A DNA stretch of 64,000 nucleotides from an uncultured Eubacteriales bacterium (GCA_900545925.1 URAZ01000006.1:1-64000); one strand, 5' to 3'; shown: positions 50,901-60,420, numbered from the stretch's first letter. The notes: a model not told the origin generated them from the sequence alone. Program-made: numbers and translations.

Positions 50901-50929
50901 ATTCTACCAGACTTCATACAAGAAATCCA
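50901..50929 (-). promoter_or_regulatory. Extended -10 promoter of tig
   Basis: Minus-strand TGGTAGAAT (extended -10) with a poor -35 (TGGATT) 17 bases upstream; leader about 65 bases. Confidence 0.5.
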
Positions 50930-50992
50930 CTGTTTTTTCAGGAATTTATCCGAATTCAGAAAAAATTCAAAATCTTTCCGCCCATTTGCCGT

Positions 50993-51682
50993 CTATCCGA
51001 TGCGCTGCGGCTGAAAATCGACGTGATCTGCCGAAACAAGGCGGTACTGCACGCCCTGATAGTCGTCCTCCAGCGCCAGCCGGATGGAGTCGGCGTGCAG
51101 GTGGCCGTAATAGCAGCGCGTCACGCCGTATTGCTTCAGAAGCGACAGAATCTCCGGGCAGGCGTACCCGCGGTAGCGCGGCGGATAGTGCAGAAAGCAG
51201 TATTTTTCCGCGTCTCCCGCCAACTGCAAAGAGCGTTCGAGCCGCCCGAGTTCCCGCCGGAAGATCTTCTCGTCGTGGCTGCCCTCCTTCTGCGCGTCAT
51301 AGAACCACCCGCGCGTGCCGCACAGAGCGATATCGCCGTAAAAGAAGCAGGAATTATTCAGGACGTGAAAATCCGCAAAGCCGTGCTCCGCGCAGAAGCG
51401 GTCAAAGGCCCGCAGCGTTGTCCACCAGTAGTCGTGGTTGCCCTTCAGGATGATCTTGCGGCCAGGGATAGCGTTCATGAACGCAAAATCCTCCGCCGCG
51501 TCGTCGAGGCTCATTGCCCAGCTGAGATCGCCGAGCAGGACGGTCGTGTCCTCCGGGCCAATCACCTTCAGATTTTCCCGCAGCTTTTCCATATACCCTG
51601 TCCAGCGGCCCCCGAACACGTCCATCGGCTTGTCCGCCGGGCCGAGCGACAGATGCAGATCTCCGATTGCGTACAGGGCCAT
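50993..51682 (-). CDS. Metallophosphoesterase, calcineurin-like
   Basis: 229 residues with the full set of two-metal phosphoesterase motifs: GDLHLS (7-12), GDLSW, KGNHDYWW, a central His, and YGHLHAD near the C-terminus. Cytoplasmic by lack of signal. The stop of this gene is the last of the lepB-led operon and its start overlaps the thrC stop by one base. Substrate unknown. Confidence 0.9.
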   Translation of the reverse strand: MALYAIGDLHLSLGPADKPMDVFGGRWTGYMEKLRENLKVIGPEDTTVLLGDLSWAMSLDDAAEDFAFMNAIPGRKIILKGNHDYWWTTLRAFDRFCAEHGFADFHVLNNSCFFYGDIALCGTRGWFYDAQKEGSHDEKIFRRELGRLERSLQLAGDAEKYCFLHYPPRYRGYACPEILSLLKQYGVTRCYYGHLHADSIRLALEDDYQGVQYRLVSADHVDFQPQRIG

Positions 51683-53166
51683 CAGCGCAGGAACTCCGTC
51701 ACGACGGTGCGCATTGCGGCCTTGTCCGTGACCTGATCGAAGCGCACGGCCTTGCCCGCAAGGCTTGCCAGCGGCCCCGGCGCCGAACGGCCCGTTTCGG
51801 CCGTAAGCTGCGCGAGAACGCCCGTGCCGGGCGCATGCTCCGTCACGCCGAGCGCGTCCAGAACGCTGGCGCAGAATTTAAACGGGCTTGCTGTGGATTC
51901 TACGACGGTTAGCGTCTGGTCGCTTGTCTCCGCGCGGTACGCGTCCAGAACTGTGCAGGCTACGGCGGTGTGCGTGTCGAGCAGATAATTCTTTTCCCGG
52001 AAAGCCTTGCCGATTGTCTGCGCGCCCTGCGCGTCCGTGCAGAAGCCGCAGGAGAATTCCGCCTGCACTGCCTGCAGCACACGGTCGGAAACGGTATAAC
52101 GCCCGGTTTCGGAAAGCTTCTGCATATAGCCGCGCACCTCTTCGTCCGAGCCGGACAGCAGGGATAAAAGCCGCTCGAGATTGGACGAGATCAGGATATC
52201 CATCGACGGCGAAGCCGTCTGATAAAACGGCCGGTTGCGGTCGTAGGTGCCGGTTTTAATAAAGTCAGTCAGAACGTTATTCTCATTCGACGCGCAGATG
52301 AGCCTGCCGATGGGCACGCCCATCTTCTTCGCGTAAAAGCCGGAGAGAATGTTGCCGAAGTTGCCCGTCGGGACGCAGAAGTTCACAGCGTCCCCGGCTT
52401 CGATGGCCCCGGCGTTCAACAGGTCGCAGTAGGCCGAGACGTAATACACGATCTGCGGCAGGAGCCTGCCCCAGTTGATGGAGTTGGCGGAGGACAGGAA
52501 GTATCCGCGTCCGGCCAGTTCTTCGCGCAGCGCCTCATCGGAGAAAATGCGCTTCACACCGGTCTGCGCATCGTCAAAGTTCCCACGCACGGCGCATACG
52601 CCGACGTTTTTGCCCTCCTGCGTGACCATTTGCAGCTTCTGCATGTCAGAAACGCCGCCGTCGGGATAGAACACAAGAATTTTCGTGCGGTCCACGTCGC
52701 GGAAGCCCTCAAGCGCGGCCTTGCCCGTATCGCCGGACGTCGCAACGAGGATGCAGACAGTCTTCTCCTCGCCGGTCTTCTTGAGCGAAGCCGCCAGCAG
52801 ATACGGCAGCATCTGCAGCGCCATATCCTTAAACGCGCACGTCGGACCATGCCAGAGTTCCTGAATATAGGTGTTTTCCGTCAGCTTTACGACGGGCGCA
52901 GCGGCGGGTGTGTCGAATTTCGCGGGGCCGTAGGCATTTTTCGCAAAGCCCAGCAGTTCTTCCTCGGTAAATTCATCGAGATACCGCTTCATGATCTTTG
53001 CGGCCCGTTCGGGATAGGAAAGCGCGGCGAGCGCTTTGATTTCCTCCGTGGTGATCTGCGGGATCTGTTCCGGCAGATAAAGTCCGCCATCGCGGCCGAG
53101 GCCCTCGACAATGGCCTGACTGGCAGTTAAGCGGCGGCTTACGTCCCGCGTACTTACATAATACAT
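51682..53166 (-). CDS. thrC: Threonine synthase
   Basis: PLP enzyme converting O-phosphohomoserine to threonine. 494 residues with the N-terminal MYYVSTRDV signature, the PLP lysine Lys113 in GPTCAFKDMALQ, and phosphate loop PTGNFGNI. It overlaps the dipeptidase gene by 13 bases. No other threonine genes are adjacent. Confidence 0.95.
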   Translation of the reverse strand: MYYVSTRDVSRRLTASQAIVEGLGRDGGLYLPEQIPQITTEEIKALAALSYPERAAKIMKRYLDEFTEEELLGFAKNAYGPAKFDTPAAAPVVKLTENTYIQELWHGPTCAFKDMALQMLPYLLAASLKKTGEEKTVCILVATSGDTGKAALEGFRDVDRTKILVFYPDGGVSDMQKLQMVTQEGKNVGVCAVRGNFDDAQTGVKRIFSDEALREELAGRGYFLSSANSINWGRLLPQIVYYVSAYCDLLNAGAIEAGDAVNFCVPTGNFGNILSGFYAKKMGVPIGRLICASNENNVLTDFIKTGTYDRNRPFYQTASPSMDILISSNLERLLSLLSGSDEEVRGYMQKLSETGRYTVSDRVLQAVQAEFSCGFCTDAQGAQTIGKAFREKNYLLDTHTAVACTVLDAYRAETSDQTLTVVESTASPFKFCASVLDALGVTEHAPGTGVLAQLTAETGRSAPGPLASLAGKAVRFDQVTDKAAMRTVVTEFLR

Positions 53167-54092
53167 GTTTTCACGACCTTCATGAGAGAATTGCAGAACA
53201 GGTTCTGTATGGTTTCATCGGAATATCCGGTATTTTTTAAGAAATCGCCAAGCGCTTCATAATCGTCCAGTCCGGAAAAGCCCGCCGGCAGCCTGTCGCA
53301 GCCGTCCAGATCCGCACCGAGGGCGATATGCCCTTCGCCGCCCAGTTCCAGAAAATGATCCAGATGGCGGCGCAGATCGTCAAACGATGCGCGGGGCTGC
53401 TCCGTCAGGAACGGTACATAGAGATTCAGTCCCGCCGTGCCGCCGAGATCGCAGATGGCACGGAACTGGTCGTCCGTCAGATTGCGCGGATGCGGGCAGA
53501 CAGAGAATGAATTGGAATGGCTTGCAAGAACTGGCTTCTCGGCCAGTTCGATCATGTCCCAGAAGCCCTTTTCGGACAGATGGCTCACATCGACAAGCAT
53601 GCCGAGCGCCTGCGCCCGCTTAAAAAAGCGCCTGCCCGTTTCCGTCAGGCCCTCGTCCGAGCCGCAGGGCGCGGCAAGGCCGTTCGGGAGATTCCACACG
53701 AGCGAGATCATCCGCACGCCGGATTCATATGCGTGTTCCAGAAGCCCTTCGTCCTCGCGCACAGCCTCTGCGCCCTCAATGGCGAGAAACGCAGCGCATT
53801 TTCCCGCCTGCATGGCAGTCTCCGCCTCGGATACCGTGCGGCAGAGTGTGATTTTATCCTCGTTTTCGCACAGCTGCGCGTGAAAATTGTCCAGCGCGCG
53901 GGAGAAAATCTCCGGTCTTGGCAGCTTTGCCTTGACCCAGGCGGTGCAGAACGCGAAAAACTGCGCCCAGCCGCCAAGCCTCTGCGCCCGTGCGAGTGAA
54001 ACGGCCAGCGTGTTTTCCAGCAGCGGCTGATTTTGCAGCCAGAGTTCGATGGGCGTGTCGCAGTGGCCGTCAAAAACGCGGTAATTTGTCAA
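53154..54092 (-). CDS. Membrane-dipeptidase family (M19) peptidase
   Basis: 312 residues of the renal-dipeptidase-like amidohydrolase fold: FDGHCDTP with the first metal ligands (HxD), the bridging Glu in AFLAIEGAEA, HSNSFSVCPHPRNLTDDQ and a GADLDG-type Asp. No signal peptide is seen. It would hydrolyse dipeptides, possibly with D-residues. Overlaps yraN by four bases. Confidence 0.9.
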   Translation of the reverse strand: MTNYRVFDGHCDTPIELWLQNQPLLENTLAVSLARAQRLGGWAQFFAFCTAWVKAKLPRPEIFSRALDNFHAQLCENEDKITLCRTVSEAETAMQAGKCAAFLAIEGAEAVREDEGLLEHAYESGVRMISLVWNLPNGLAAPCGSDEGLTETGRRFFKRAQALGMLVDVSHLSEKGFWDMIELAEKPVLASHSNSFSVCPHPRNLTDDQFRAICDLGGTAGLNLYVPFLTEQPRASFDDLRRHLDHFLELGGEGHIALGADLDGCDRLPAGFSGLDDYEALGDFLKNTGYSDETIQNLFCNSLMKVVKTCIM

Positions 54093-54451
54093 AATGCGTC
54101 CTCCATATGGGTGATCTGCGGGCGGCGGGTCTGCGTGCCGTCGGGCGCATAGATTTCGATCACGTCGAAGCGCGGCTGCAGCGGCGTTTCGTGCTGAGAT
54201 AAATATAAAAGCGCGGTCGTGCGCAGGCGCTGCTGCTTGCGTGCATCGACAAACTCCCGCGCAGCGGCAAAATTCGCCGATTTTCGCAGCTTGACCTCGC
54301 AGAAGACGAGATACTGCCGGTTCGACGCGATGATATCGATCTCGCCGAGCCGCGTGCGGTAGTTCATAGCCTCAATGCGGTAGTGCTTTTTGCGCAGATA
54401 CTCCGCCGCCAGCGCCTCGCCCCACGGACCGGTCAGGTCACGGGTTCTCAT
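54089..54451 (-). CDS. yraN: UPF0102/YraN endonuclease-like protein
   Basis: 120-residue restriction-endonuclease-fold protein of unknown role. GEALAAEYL, the core GEIDIIA and FCEVKLR (E-x-K) are present, so nuclease residues are kept. Its start lies within the end of rnhB (14-base overlap), a conserved pairing. Confidence 0.92.
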   Translation of the reverse strand: MRTRDLTGPWGEALAAEYLRKKHYRIEAMNYRTRLGEIDIIASNRQYLVFCEVKLRKSANFAAAREFVDARKQQRLRTTALLYLSQHETPLQPRFDVIEIYAPDGTQTRRPQITHMEDAF

Positions 54452-55061
54452 AGAATTTTTTGAGGAACGTCTTCCTGTGAATCGGGCTGGGACCGAATTC
54501 GCGCAGCGCTTCATAGTGCCGCTTTGTTCCGTAGCCCTTGTGGACGGCGAAGCCGTACTGCGGGTACTGCGCGTCGTATTCCTCCATCAGCCGGTCACGG
54601 GTGACCTTGGCTAAAATCGACGCGGCAGCAATGGAGGCAGACAGACTGTCGCCCTTGACAATGGTTCTGACCGGCAGGCCGAAGTCTTTCGCCCGGTTGC
54701 CGTCAATCAGCGCAAGCTGCGGCTGCGGGGAAAGGGTCTGCATGGCGCGCTCCATGGCAAGAAACGTCGCCTGTAAAATATTGATCTCGTCGATCTCCTG
54801 TTCGCTTGCGAACGTGATGCCGTAAGAGACGGCCTGTTCGACGATCACGTCGTACAGTTCCCGGCGCTTTTTGTCCGTAAGCTTTTTCGAGTCGTTGAGG
54901 CCGGGGATTTCCAGCCCCGGCGGCAGCATGACCGCCGCCGCACATACCGGTCCGGCCAGCGGCCCGCGTCCCGCTTCGTCCACGCCGCACACCAGTTTGA
55001 TGCCTGCGTCGAACGCTTCGCGTTCATACACCCAAAGATCTATCGGTTCTTCCTGTCTCAT
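54438..55061 (-). CDS. rnhB: Ribonuclease HII
   Basis: Cuts RNA in RNA-DNA hybrids. 207 residues with CGVDEAGRGPLAGPV (catalytic Asp-Glu), NDSKKLT and LIDGN motifs. Overlaps rbgA by four bases (ATGA) at its start. Confidence 0.96.
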   Translation of the reverse strand: MRQEEPIDLWVYEREAFDAGIKLVCGVDEAGRGPLAGPVCAAAVMLPPGLEIPGLNDSKKLTDKKRRELYDVIVEQAVSYGITFASEQEIDEINILQATFLAMERAMQTLSPQPQLALIDGNRAKDFGLPVRTIVKGDSLSASIAAASILAKVTRDRLMEEYDAQYPQYGFAVHKGYGTKRHYEALREFGPSPIHRKTFLKKFYENP

Positions 55062-55945
55062 TGCATGTCCTCCGGGCTCTCGAGCGTCAGCTTGCCAAGC
55101 TTTCCGCTTCTATAATCGTCCATGAGCGCCTTTGCCATACGTTCCGTATTGACCTCTCCGCCGGAAACGAGATAGCCGCGCTTTTTCCCAGCCAGCTGTA
55201 AAAGGTCATACCCGTCCGCACCCTCCGGCGCTTCAAGCTTATAGCGCTCGGAAAGCGTCTGCGGGTAATACTTTGCCAGCAGTGCGATAAAATGGCAGGC
55301 CAGCGTCTCGGTGTCGATGACGTCCTCCTTGACGGCGCCCGTGTAGGCAAGGCGCATGCCGACCTCCGGGTCTTCAAACTTCGGCCATAAAATGCCCGGC
55401 GTGTCCAGAAGCAAAAGCCCCTGATCGACCGTGATCCACTGTTTGCCTCGCGTGACGCCGGGGCGGTTTTCGGCCTTCGCGCCCTTGCGCCCGGCGATCT
55501 GGTTGATGAACGTCGATTTTCCCACATTCGGAATGCCGACGACCATGAGTTTCAGGGGCCGTCCCACCTGTCCCTTCTCCGCGTACCGCGCCAGCTTTTC
55601 AGCCAGCAGCGTCCGCACAGCCGGAACAAAGCCGGAAATGCCCTTTTTCGTCTTGCAGTCGGTTTGCAAAACGGCATAGCCCTTCGCCCGGAAGTGCTCT
55701 GCCCATTTTTTCGTCAGCGCCGGGTCTGCCATGTCGATGCGGTTGAGGACGATCATGCGGGGCTTATTGCCGCAAATCGCGTCAATGTCCGGGTTGCGGC
55801 TGGCAATCGGGATGCGCGCGTCGAGAATTTCGCACACGGCATCGACAAGCTTCACATCCTCTTCGATCATCCGGCGCGTCTTGGTCATGTGCCCCGGATA
55901 CCACTGGATGTTCATCGTATGCTGGTTGGTGTCTTCCTGCTTCAT
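55058..55945 (-). CDS. rbgA: Ribosome biogenesis GTPase RbgA (YlqF)
   Basis: 295 residues with circularly permuted G motifs: NRIDMAD (G4) before GIPNVGKST (G1) and DTPGI (G3). It acts in late 50S maturation. MNIQWYPGHMTK is the family start region; the ATG at 55945 is favoured over 55915 because it overlaps the lepB stop (ATGA) and has GGAG at seven bases. Confidence 0.95.
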   Translation of the reverse strand: MKQEDTNQHTMNIQWYPGHMTKTRRMIEEDVKLVDAVCEILDARIPIASRNPDIDAICGNKPRMIVLNRIDMADPALTKKWAEHFRAKGYAVLQTDCKTKKGISGFVPAVRTLLAEKLARYAEKGQVGRPLKLMVVGIPNVGKSTFINQIAGRKGAKAENRPGVTRGKQWITVDQGLLLLDTPGILWPKFEDPEVGMRLAYTGAVKEDVIDTETLACHFIALLAKYYPQTLSERYKLEAPEGADGYDLLQLAGKKRGYLVSGGEVNTERMAKALMDDYRSGKLGKLTLESPEDMQ

Positions 55946-56607
55946 GATACCGCTCCGAATCTGTGCCAGCTGCGCCCGCCGGTCACGGTCCCGTATTCAT
56001 TCGTCTGCCGTCCCGGGAAGACCACAAACAGGACCTTTCCCAAAACAGCCTCTTTCTTGACGCAGCCGACGTCGGAGAACCGGCTGTCCTCTGAGTGATT
56101 GCGATTATCGCCCATAACGAACAGTTCGCCCTCCGGCACCGTGACCGGATAGTCGAGCGCCTTGCCGTATTCGGCGTAACTCAGATAGGTCGGTTCAAAC
56201 GTATACGGCTCGTCCAGCGCCTGCCCGTCAACATAGACGACGCCCGCGTTAAAGTCAATATCCACCGTCTGCCCGCCGACTGCGATCACACGCTTGACCA
56301 GCAGTTCGTCATTCTCGGAAAACGGCGGCGTATACAAAACGACGATATCGCCCTGCTTCGCGTCCCGATAGAGAAAATTGCTCTCCAGCACCAGATAGTC
56401 CTTGTTGACGAGCGTGGGGTACATCGAGCTGCCGCTCACGCCGTTCAGACGGAAAAAGAATACGAAGACCAGCGTAATGACTGCCAGCATCCGCACCAGA
56501 TCGAACAGGCTCAGATATGCCTCGTAGCCCTTGGGCTGCGGCTGCTTTTTCGGGGTTTCCTGCGCTTCGGACGGCTCCGCCTGCATGTTCTTGTCTTCCC
56601 GCTCCAT
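55942..56607 (-). CDS. lepB: Signal peptidase I
   Basis: 221-residue membrane serine protease that removes signal peptides. One N-terminal membrane helix (about 35-53) then SGSSMYPTL with catalytic Ser61 and VKRVIAVGG with Lys105; GDNRNHSEDSR is box E. The start at 56607 follows GGGGGA; longer frames have no ribosome binding site. First gene of a tightly overlapping operon to the phosphoesterase gene; -10 TATACT at 56649-56654. Confidence 0.95.
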   Translation of the reverse strand: MEREDKNMQAEPSEAQETPKKQPQPKGYEAYLSLFDLVRMLAVITLVFVFFFRLNGVSGSSMYPTLVNKDYLVLESNFLYRDAKQGDIVVLYTPPFSENDELLVKRVIAVGGQTVDIDFNAGVVYVDGQALDEPYTFEPTYLSYAEYGKALDYPVTVPEGELFVMGDNRNHSEDSRFSDVGCVKKEAVLGKVLFVVFPGRQTNEYGTVTGGRSWHRFGAVS

Positions 56608-56695
56608 GATAAAATCCCCCATTTCGGAAGAAGCGTAATTTGGAATATAGTATACACGATTTCTTCCAATAAAGAAAGAGGAAATTGACCTTTTC

Positions 56696-56724
56696 TTGCG
56701 GCTGGCCGCCGGGTGTGCTATACT
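56696..56724 (+). promoter_or_regulatory. Promoter of the BceRS-like pair
   Basis: TTGCGG, 17 bases, TATACT, about 28 bases before the response regulator ATG; divergent from lepB. Confidence 0.55.
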
Positions 56725-56752
56725 GAGGAAAAAAAGTTCAGGAGGCGGACGC

Positions 56753-57430
56753 ATGTACCGTATTTTGCTGGTCGAAGACGACCCCGGCATCGCGCAGGCC
56801 GTCTGCGCGCATCTGCGGCAGTGGGAGTTGGACGCGCGGTGCGTGCAGAATTTCCACACCGTCATGGAAGAATTCACAGCCTTTGACCCGCAGCTTGTGC
56901 TGCTGGATATCTCGCTGCCGTTTTTCAACGGCTATCACTGGTGCACGCAGATCCGCGCCGTTTCGCAGGTGCCGGTCGTGTTCCTTTCATCCGCATCGGA
57001 GAATATGAACATCGTCATGGCCATGAACATGGGCGCGGATGATTTTATCGCCAAGCCCTTTGATCTGGACGTGCTGACGGCGAAGGTGCAGGCGCTGCTG
57101 CGCCGGACATATGATTTTGCGCCCGCAGAGCCTGTTCTGTCGCACCGGGGAGCCGTTTTGCAGCCGGGCGATCAGTCTTTGCTCGTAAACGGTGAAAAGC
57201 TGCCGCTCAGCAAGAACGAGTATCGCATTTTGTGGACGCTTCTAAAGGAGAAGGGCAAAATCGTCAGCCGCGAGAAGCTGATGGAGGCGCTGTGGCAGAC
57301 GGACAGCTTTGTCGATGAGAACACGCTTTCGGTCAACATGGCGCGCCTGCGCAAAAAGTTGGATGGCGCGGGTCTTGCGGGCTTTATTGCCACGCGCGTC
57401 GGCGCGGGCTATTTAGTAACCGCTGAATAA
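56753..57430 (+). CDS. OmpR-family response regulator (BceR-like)
   Basis: 225 residues: receiver domain with Asp52 (LLDISLPFFNGYHWC), Lys in FIAKPFDLD, and winged-helix DNA-binding domain (about 130-225). The short sequence FFNGYHWC and the partner kinase type suggest a BceR/VraR-type peptide-antibiotic responder. The last codons (GTA ACC GCT GAA TAA) lie inside the terminal inverted repeat of a MITE-like element, so the natural C-terminus may have been altered. Confidence 0.88.
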   Translation: MYRILLVEDDPGIAQAVCAHLRQWELDARCVQNFHTVMEEFTAFDPQLVLLDISLPFFNGYHWCTQIRAVSQVPVVFLSSASENMNIVMAMNMGADDFIAKPFDLDVLTAKVQALLRRTYDFAPAEPVLSHRGAVLQPGDQSLLVNGEKLPLSKNEYRILWTLLKEKGKIVSREKLMEALWQTDSFVDENTLSVNMARLRKKLDGAGLAGFIATRVGAGYLVTAE

Positions 57431-57575
57431 ATCGCCTGCGGTTGTCAGCGGATCTTTTGCCCTAACTGTGCAGTTTGAAAAGCTTGAAATACACCAAGTA
57501 TTCCTGCGCTTTTCAAACTTTCATTTGTGGCAAAATCTCTCGCTGACAACTCTTGTCGATTGAATCAGCGGTTAC
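57416..57575 (+). repeat. Palindromic MITE-like element, family C (copy 1)
   Basis: 160 bases with perfect 11-base terminal inverted repeats (GTAACCGCTGA ... TCAGCGGTTAC). Further inside, GTTGTCAGCG/CGCTGACAAC, TTTTGCC/GGCAAAA, TTGAAAAGC/GCTTTTCAA and AATAC/GTATT pair, so the element can fold as one long hairpin. About 85 percent or more alike to 62328-62485 in opposite orientation. It separates the response regulator from its kinase and holds no gene. Confidence 0.9.
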
Positions 57576-57590
57576 CTTGGTGGAGTAGGT

Positions 57591-58574
57591 ATGCGGTTAT
57601 TTTTACAGTATCTGCGCGGAAAAACGGGGAAGATCGTCGCGTTTTTCCTGTTCGCGGTCATTTTTATCGTCTCGTTTGCGCTGTACCACCTGCCGCTGGC
57701 TGCGGTGTGGTATCCGTCTGCGCTGTGTGTCATTCTGGGGCTTGCGGTTCTGCTGCTGGATTTCCGGCGGGTCAAAGCGCGGCATGAGACGCTGCGGCTG
57801 ATCCTTTGCCAGCTGCCCACGCTTCCCGAGACGCTCCCGGCTGCGCATTCCATCCCAGAGGAGGCTTACCGCGCGCTGGTGCAGGCGCTGTGTGCGCAGC
57901 AGCAGGCGCTCGAAACGCGCATGAATGCGCAGTATCAGGACATGCTTGACTATTACACGCTCTGGGCGCACCAGATCAAAACACCCATCGCCTCCATGCG
58001 GCTGCAGCTTCAGCAGGAGGATACGCCGCAGGCAAGGCAGCTTTTGCAGGAACTTTCCCGCGCCGAGCAGTATGTCGAAATGGTTATGGTCTATCTGCGG
58101 CTGAACGGCGGCAGCGATCTTGTCCTGCGCGAATGTGAACTCGATACGATTGTCCGCCGCGCCGTGCGCCGGTTCGCGGGTGAGTTCATCGGGAGAAAAT
58201 TGAAGCTGTGCTATGAGCCGCTGAACGCATCGTGCGTGACGGACGAAAAATGGCTGCTGTTCGTGGTGGAGCAGGTTTTATCCAACGCGCTCAAGTATAC
58301 GCGCACAGGCAGCATCACCATCGAACTTGAAGCGCCCAAAACGCTTGTCATCCGCGACACCGGCATCGGCGTCGCGCCGGAGGACCTGCCGCGCATCTTT
58401 GAAAAGGGCTACACCGGGTACAACGGCCGCGGCGACCAGAAGGCCAGCGGCCTCGGCCTCTATCTCTGCCGGACGATCTGCAAACGCCTCGGCCACACCA
58501 TCACCGCATCTTCCGTTCCCGACCACGGCACAGCCATCCGCATCGCGCTGGAGCAGCGGCAGATACGGGAGTAA
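57591..58574 (+). CDS. Intramembrane-sensing histidine kinase (BceS-like)
   Basis: 327 residues with two closely spaced membrane helices (about 15-32 and 36-57) and almost no extracytoplasmic loop, the intramembrane-sensing design. Phospho-accepting His127 in WAHQIKTPIAS; ATPase boxes VLSNALKYT, DTGIGV and ASGLGLYLC. Such kinases usually sense through a BceAB-type ABC transporter, but none is adjacent. Starts 15 bases after the MITE-like element; the ribosome binding site is GGTGGAG. Confidence 0.9.
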   Translation: MRLFLQYLRGKTGKIVAFFLFAVIFIVSFALYHLPLAAVWYPSALCVILGLAVLLLDFRRVKARHETLRLILCQLPTLPETLPAAHSIPEEAYRALVQALCAQQQALETRMNAQYQDMLDYYTLWAHQIKTPIASMRLQLQQEDTPQARQLLQELSRAEQYVEMVMVYLRLNGGSDLVLRECELDTIVRRAVRRFAGEFIGRKLKLCYEPLNASCVTDEKWLLFVVEQVLSNALKYTRTGSITIELEAPKTLVIRDTGIGVAPEDLPRIFEKGYTGYNGRGDQKASGLGLYLCRTICKRLGHTITASSVPDHGTAIRIALEQRQIRE

Positions 58575-58586
58575 TCATAAACAAAC

Positions 58587-58623
58587 CGCCGCCCCCTGCC
58601 GCACGCTGCGGCAGGGGGCGGCG
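58587..58623. terminator. Bidirectional terminator between kinase and anti-sigma genes
   Basis: A perfect 17-base-pair stem (CGCCGCCCCCTGCCGCA and its complement) with a three-base loop between convergent genes. Confidence 0.8.
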
Positions 58624-58627
58624 TCTA

Positions 58628-59776
58628 TTATGGCGAAACCGGATAGGTGACACCGCACACGGTAATGGACGCAAGCTCGTCCAGATCAATCAGCTGGGAG
58701 AACAGCCAGGTATCCTTTTGCCGGTTCTCCTCCGGCATCCCAGCGCCGGAAAAACTCATGGAGCCGTAGGTTCCGTAGGCGCTGTCTGTGTAGCCGTTTT
58801 CCGCACTGGCAAGGTCGAAGCTAGTTCCGTCCTTCAGCGTGATGGAAACAGCGTTGTTGGTTTTCGGACTGCTCCAGTTGCTTCCGTAGCGGCCGTCGAG
58901 CCGGAAGGAGATCGGTGTGATCGTTGCGGTCTGCCAGCAGCAGTACTGATCCTCGTAGGCCGATTCGTCCAGCTCGATCACCAGTTCCTGTTCCATCCGG
59001 TCTGGCACCGCAAGTTCAAACAGATCAACGGTCTTGTCCTGATACCACGCCTGAAACAGCAGCTGGTCGCCCGGTTCAATTTCACCGCCGTTGTTCGTCA
59101 GAACCATATATGCCGTGCGTCCTTCCACCTGAATGATGTGCATCCCCATGCCGCCGAGTTTCCATTCCAGACTGTGATCTCCGCGGAAGTCAATGTTGTT
59201 GCGCACATGCACCTGCAGCATCCGAGCCATCTCCTTCTCGTTGTCACTGGCTTCCGGCAGCGCGGCAAGCGTCTCCGCTGCCTTGTCTGTCCGCGCGTCG
59301 ATACGCATGACCGCAAGCACAGAATCCTTTGAGACGAGCATGGATTGGAGCGTAAACACGAAATTCTCCGTCGTGGCCGATACGCCCGTATCCGCCAAAT
59401 CGGCAGTGTCGGGCACCTGCATCGTGCCCTCGGCGATCATGGCCTGCTCTTCCTCGGTATGCGTCGGCTGTGTGATATCCGTAGTCGTAGTTTCGTCGTA
59501 GCTGGTGACATGATCCTTGACCAGCGCGGCCTTTTCGCCGAACAGCCGGTCGAACCAGCCGAAGGAGTGCGCCGCGAACGCGCTGCCGCACAAAAGCGCC
59601 GCGATTGCCGCCGCAATCAGCACCGTCCGGACAGGCCGGGCGGGCTTCTGTTTCGTTTCCTTGATTTTCCCCATCGTTTTGTTCAAAATTCGCGCACACT
59701 CACCATCCTGCATCGGGGGCAGCGGAATCTCCTGCTCCGGCGCATAGCGCATAAGTTCATCCCACGTCGTCTTCAC
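58628..59776 (-). CDS. DUF4179 membrane protein, likely anti-sigma factor
   Basis: 382 residues: cytoplasmic N-terminus (about 1-47), one membrane helix (about 48-66, VLIAAAIAALLCGSAFAA) and a large extracytoplasmic DUF4179-type domain. It overlaps the ECF sigma gene by 20 bases; this pairing is typical for sigma/anti-sigma operons in Clostridia. The signal is not known. Confidence 0.8.
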   Translation of the reverse strand: MKTTWDELMRYAPEQEIPLPPMQDGECARILNKTMGKIKETKQKPARPVRTVLIAAAIAALLCGSAFAAHSFGWFDRLFGEKAALVKDHVTSYDETTTTDITQPTHTEEEQAMIAEGTMQVPDTADLADTGVSATTENFVFTLQSMLVSKDSVLAVMRIDARTDKAAETLAALPEASDNEKEMARMLQVHVRNNIDFRGDHSLEWKLGGMGMHIIQVEGRTAYMVLTNNGGEIEPGDQLLFQAWYQDKTVDLFELAVPDRMEQELVIELDESAYEDQYCCWQTATITPISFRLDGRYGSNWSSPKTNNAVSITLKDGTSFDLASAENGYTDSAYGTYGSMSFSGAGMPEENRQKDTWLFSQLIDLDELASITVCGVTYPVSP

Positions 59777-60311
59777 AAAACAGACCTCCTTTTTCCAAAG
59801 CCTCGCGCAGCGTCCGCCGTCCGCGCATCAGACGCGAACGCACAGTCGATGCGTTCAAATGTAAGTCCTCCGCGATCTGCGCGGCTGTCTGCGACAGATC
59901 ATAAAACCGGTAAAAGATCTCCCGGTCCTCATCCGGCAGGGTACGCATGGCCTGTGCGATGGCCGCGCAGCGCTCCTTTTCCATCATCTGCTCCCAAAGC
60001 CGGTCGAGCGTGATAAGCGTATCGTCCTCCAGCGGAAGATAGACGTTCTGCCTGCGCATGGCCTCCGCCGTCCGGTTCCGCGCCACCGCGCCAAGCCATG
60101 GCCGCAGCTGCCCGCGTTCGATGCGCGCCGCGCCGTTCCAGAGCGCGAAAAACACGTCTGAGGCAATTTCCTCGTGGTCCTCCGGCGTCAGAACGCCGCG
60201 GCTGCGGTTGCGGATGATGGCCAGAACGTATGCGCCGTACTGCGCGACCGCCTGCTCCAGCGCACCCGTGCGCTGCTTTTGCAGCTGCCGCAGCAGCTCC
60301 TTTTCGTCCAA
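59757..60311 (-). CDS. ECF-type RNA polymerase sigma factor
   Basis: 184 residues: region 2 (DHEEIASDVFFALWNGA) and region 4 (about 115-175, LPDEDREIFYRFYDLSQTAAQIAEDL...). A TTG start at 60311 is used: AGGAGG lies eight bases upstream and the family N-terminus fits. It probably directs its own operon. Confidence 0.88.
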   Translation of the reverse strand: MDEKELLRQLQKQRTGALEQAVAQYGAYVLAIIRNRSRGVLTPEDHEEIASDVFFALWNGAARIERGQLRPWLGAVARNRTAEAMRRQNVYLPLEDDTLITLDRLWEQMMEKERCAAIAQAMRTLPDEDREIFYRFYDLSQTAAQIAEDLHLNASTVRSRLMRGRRTLREALEKGGLFCEDDVG

Positions 60312-60420
60312 GCCGCATTCCTCCTTTGCGTTGTGTTCAACATGCTGACGTCTATCATGTCGGGTGTTTGGCCGATTTTGTTGCAGCCGCGCGGAAATTT
60401 TCCCTGTTTCCCCAGAGTTC

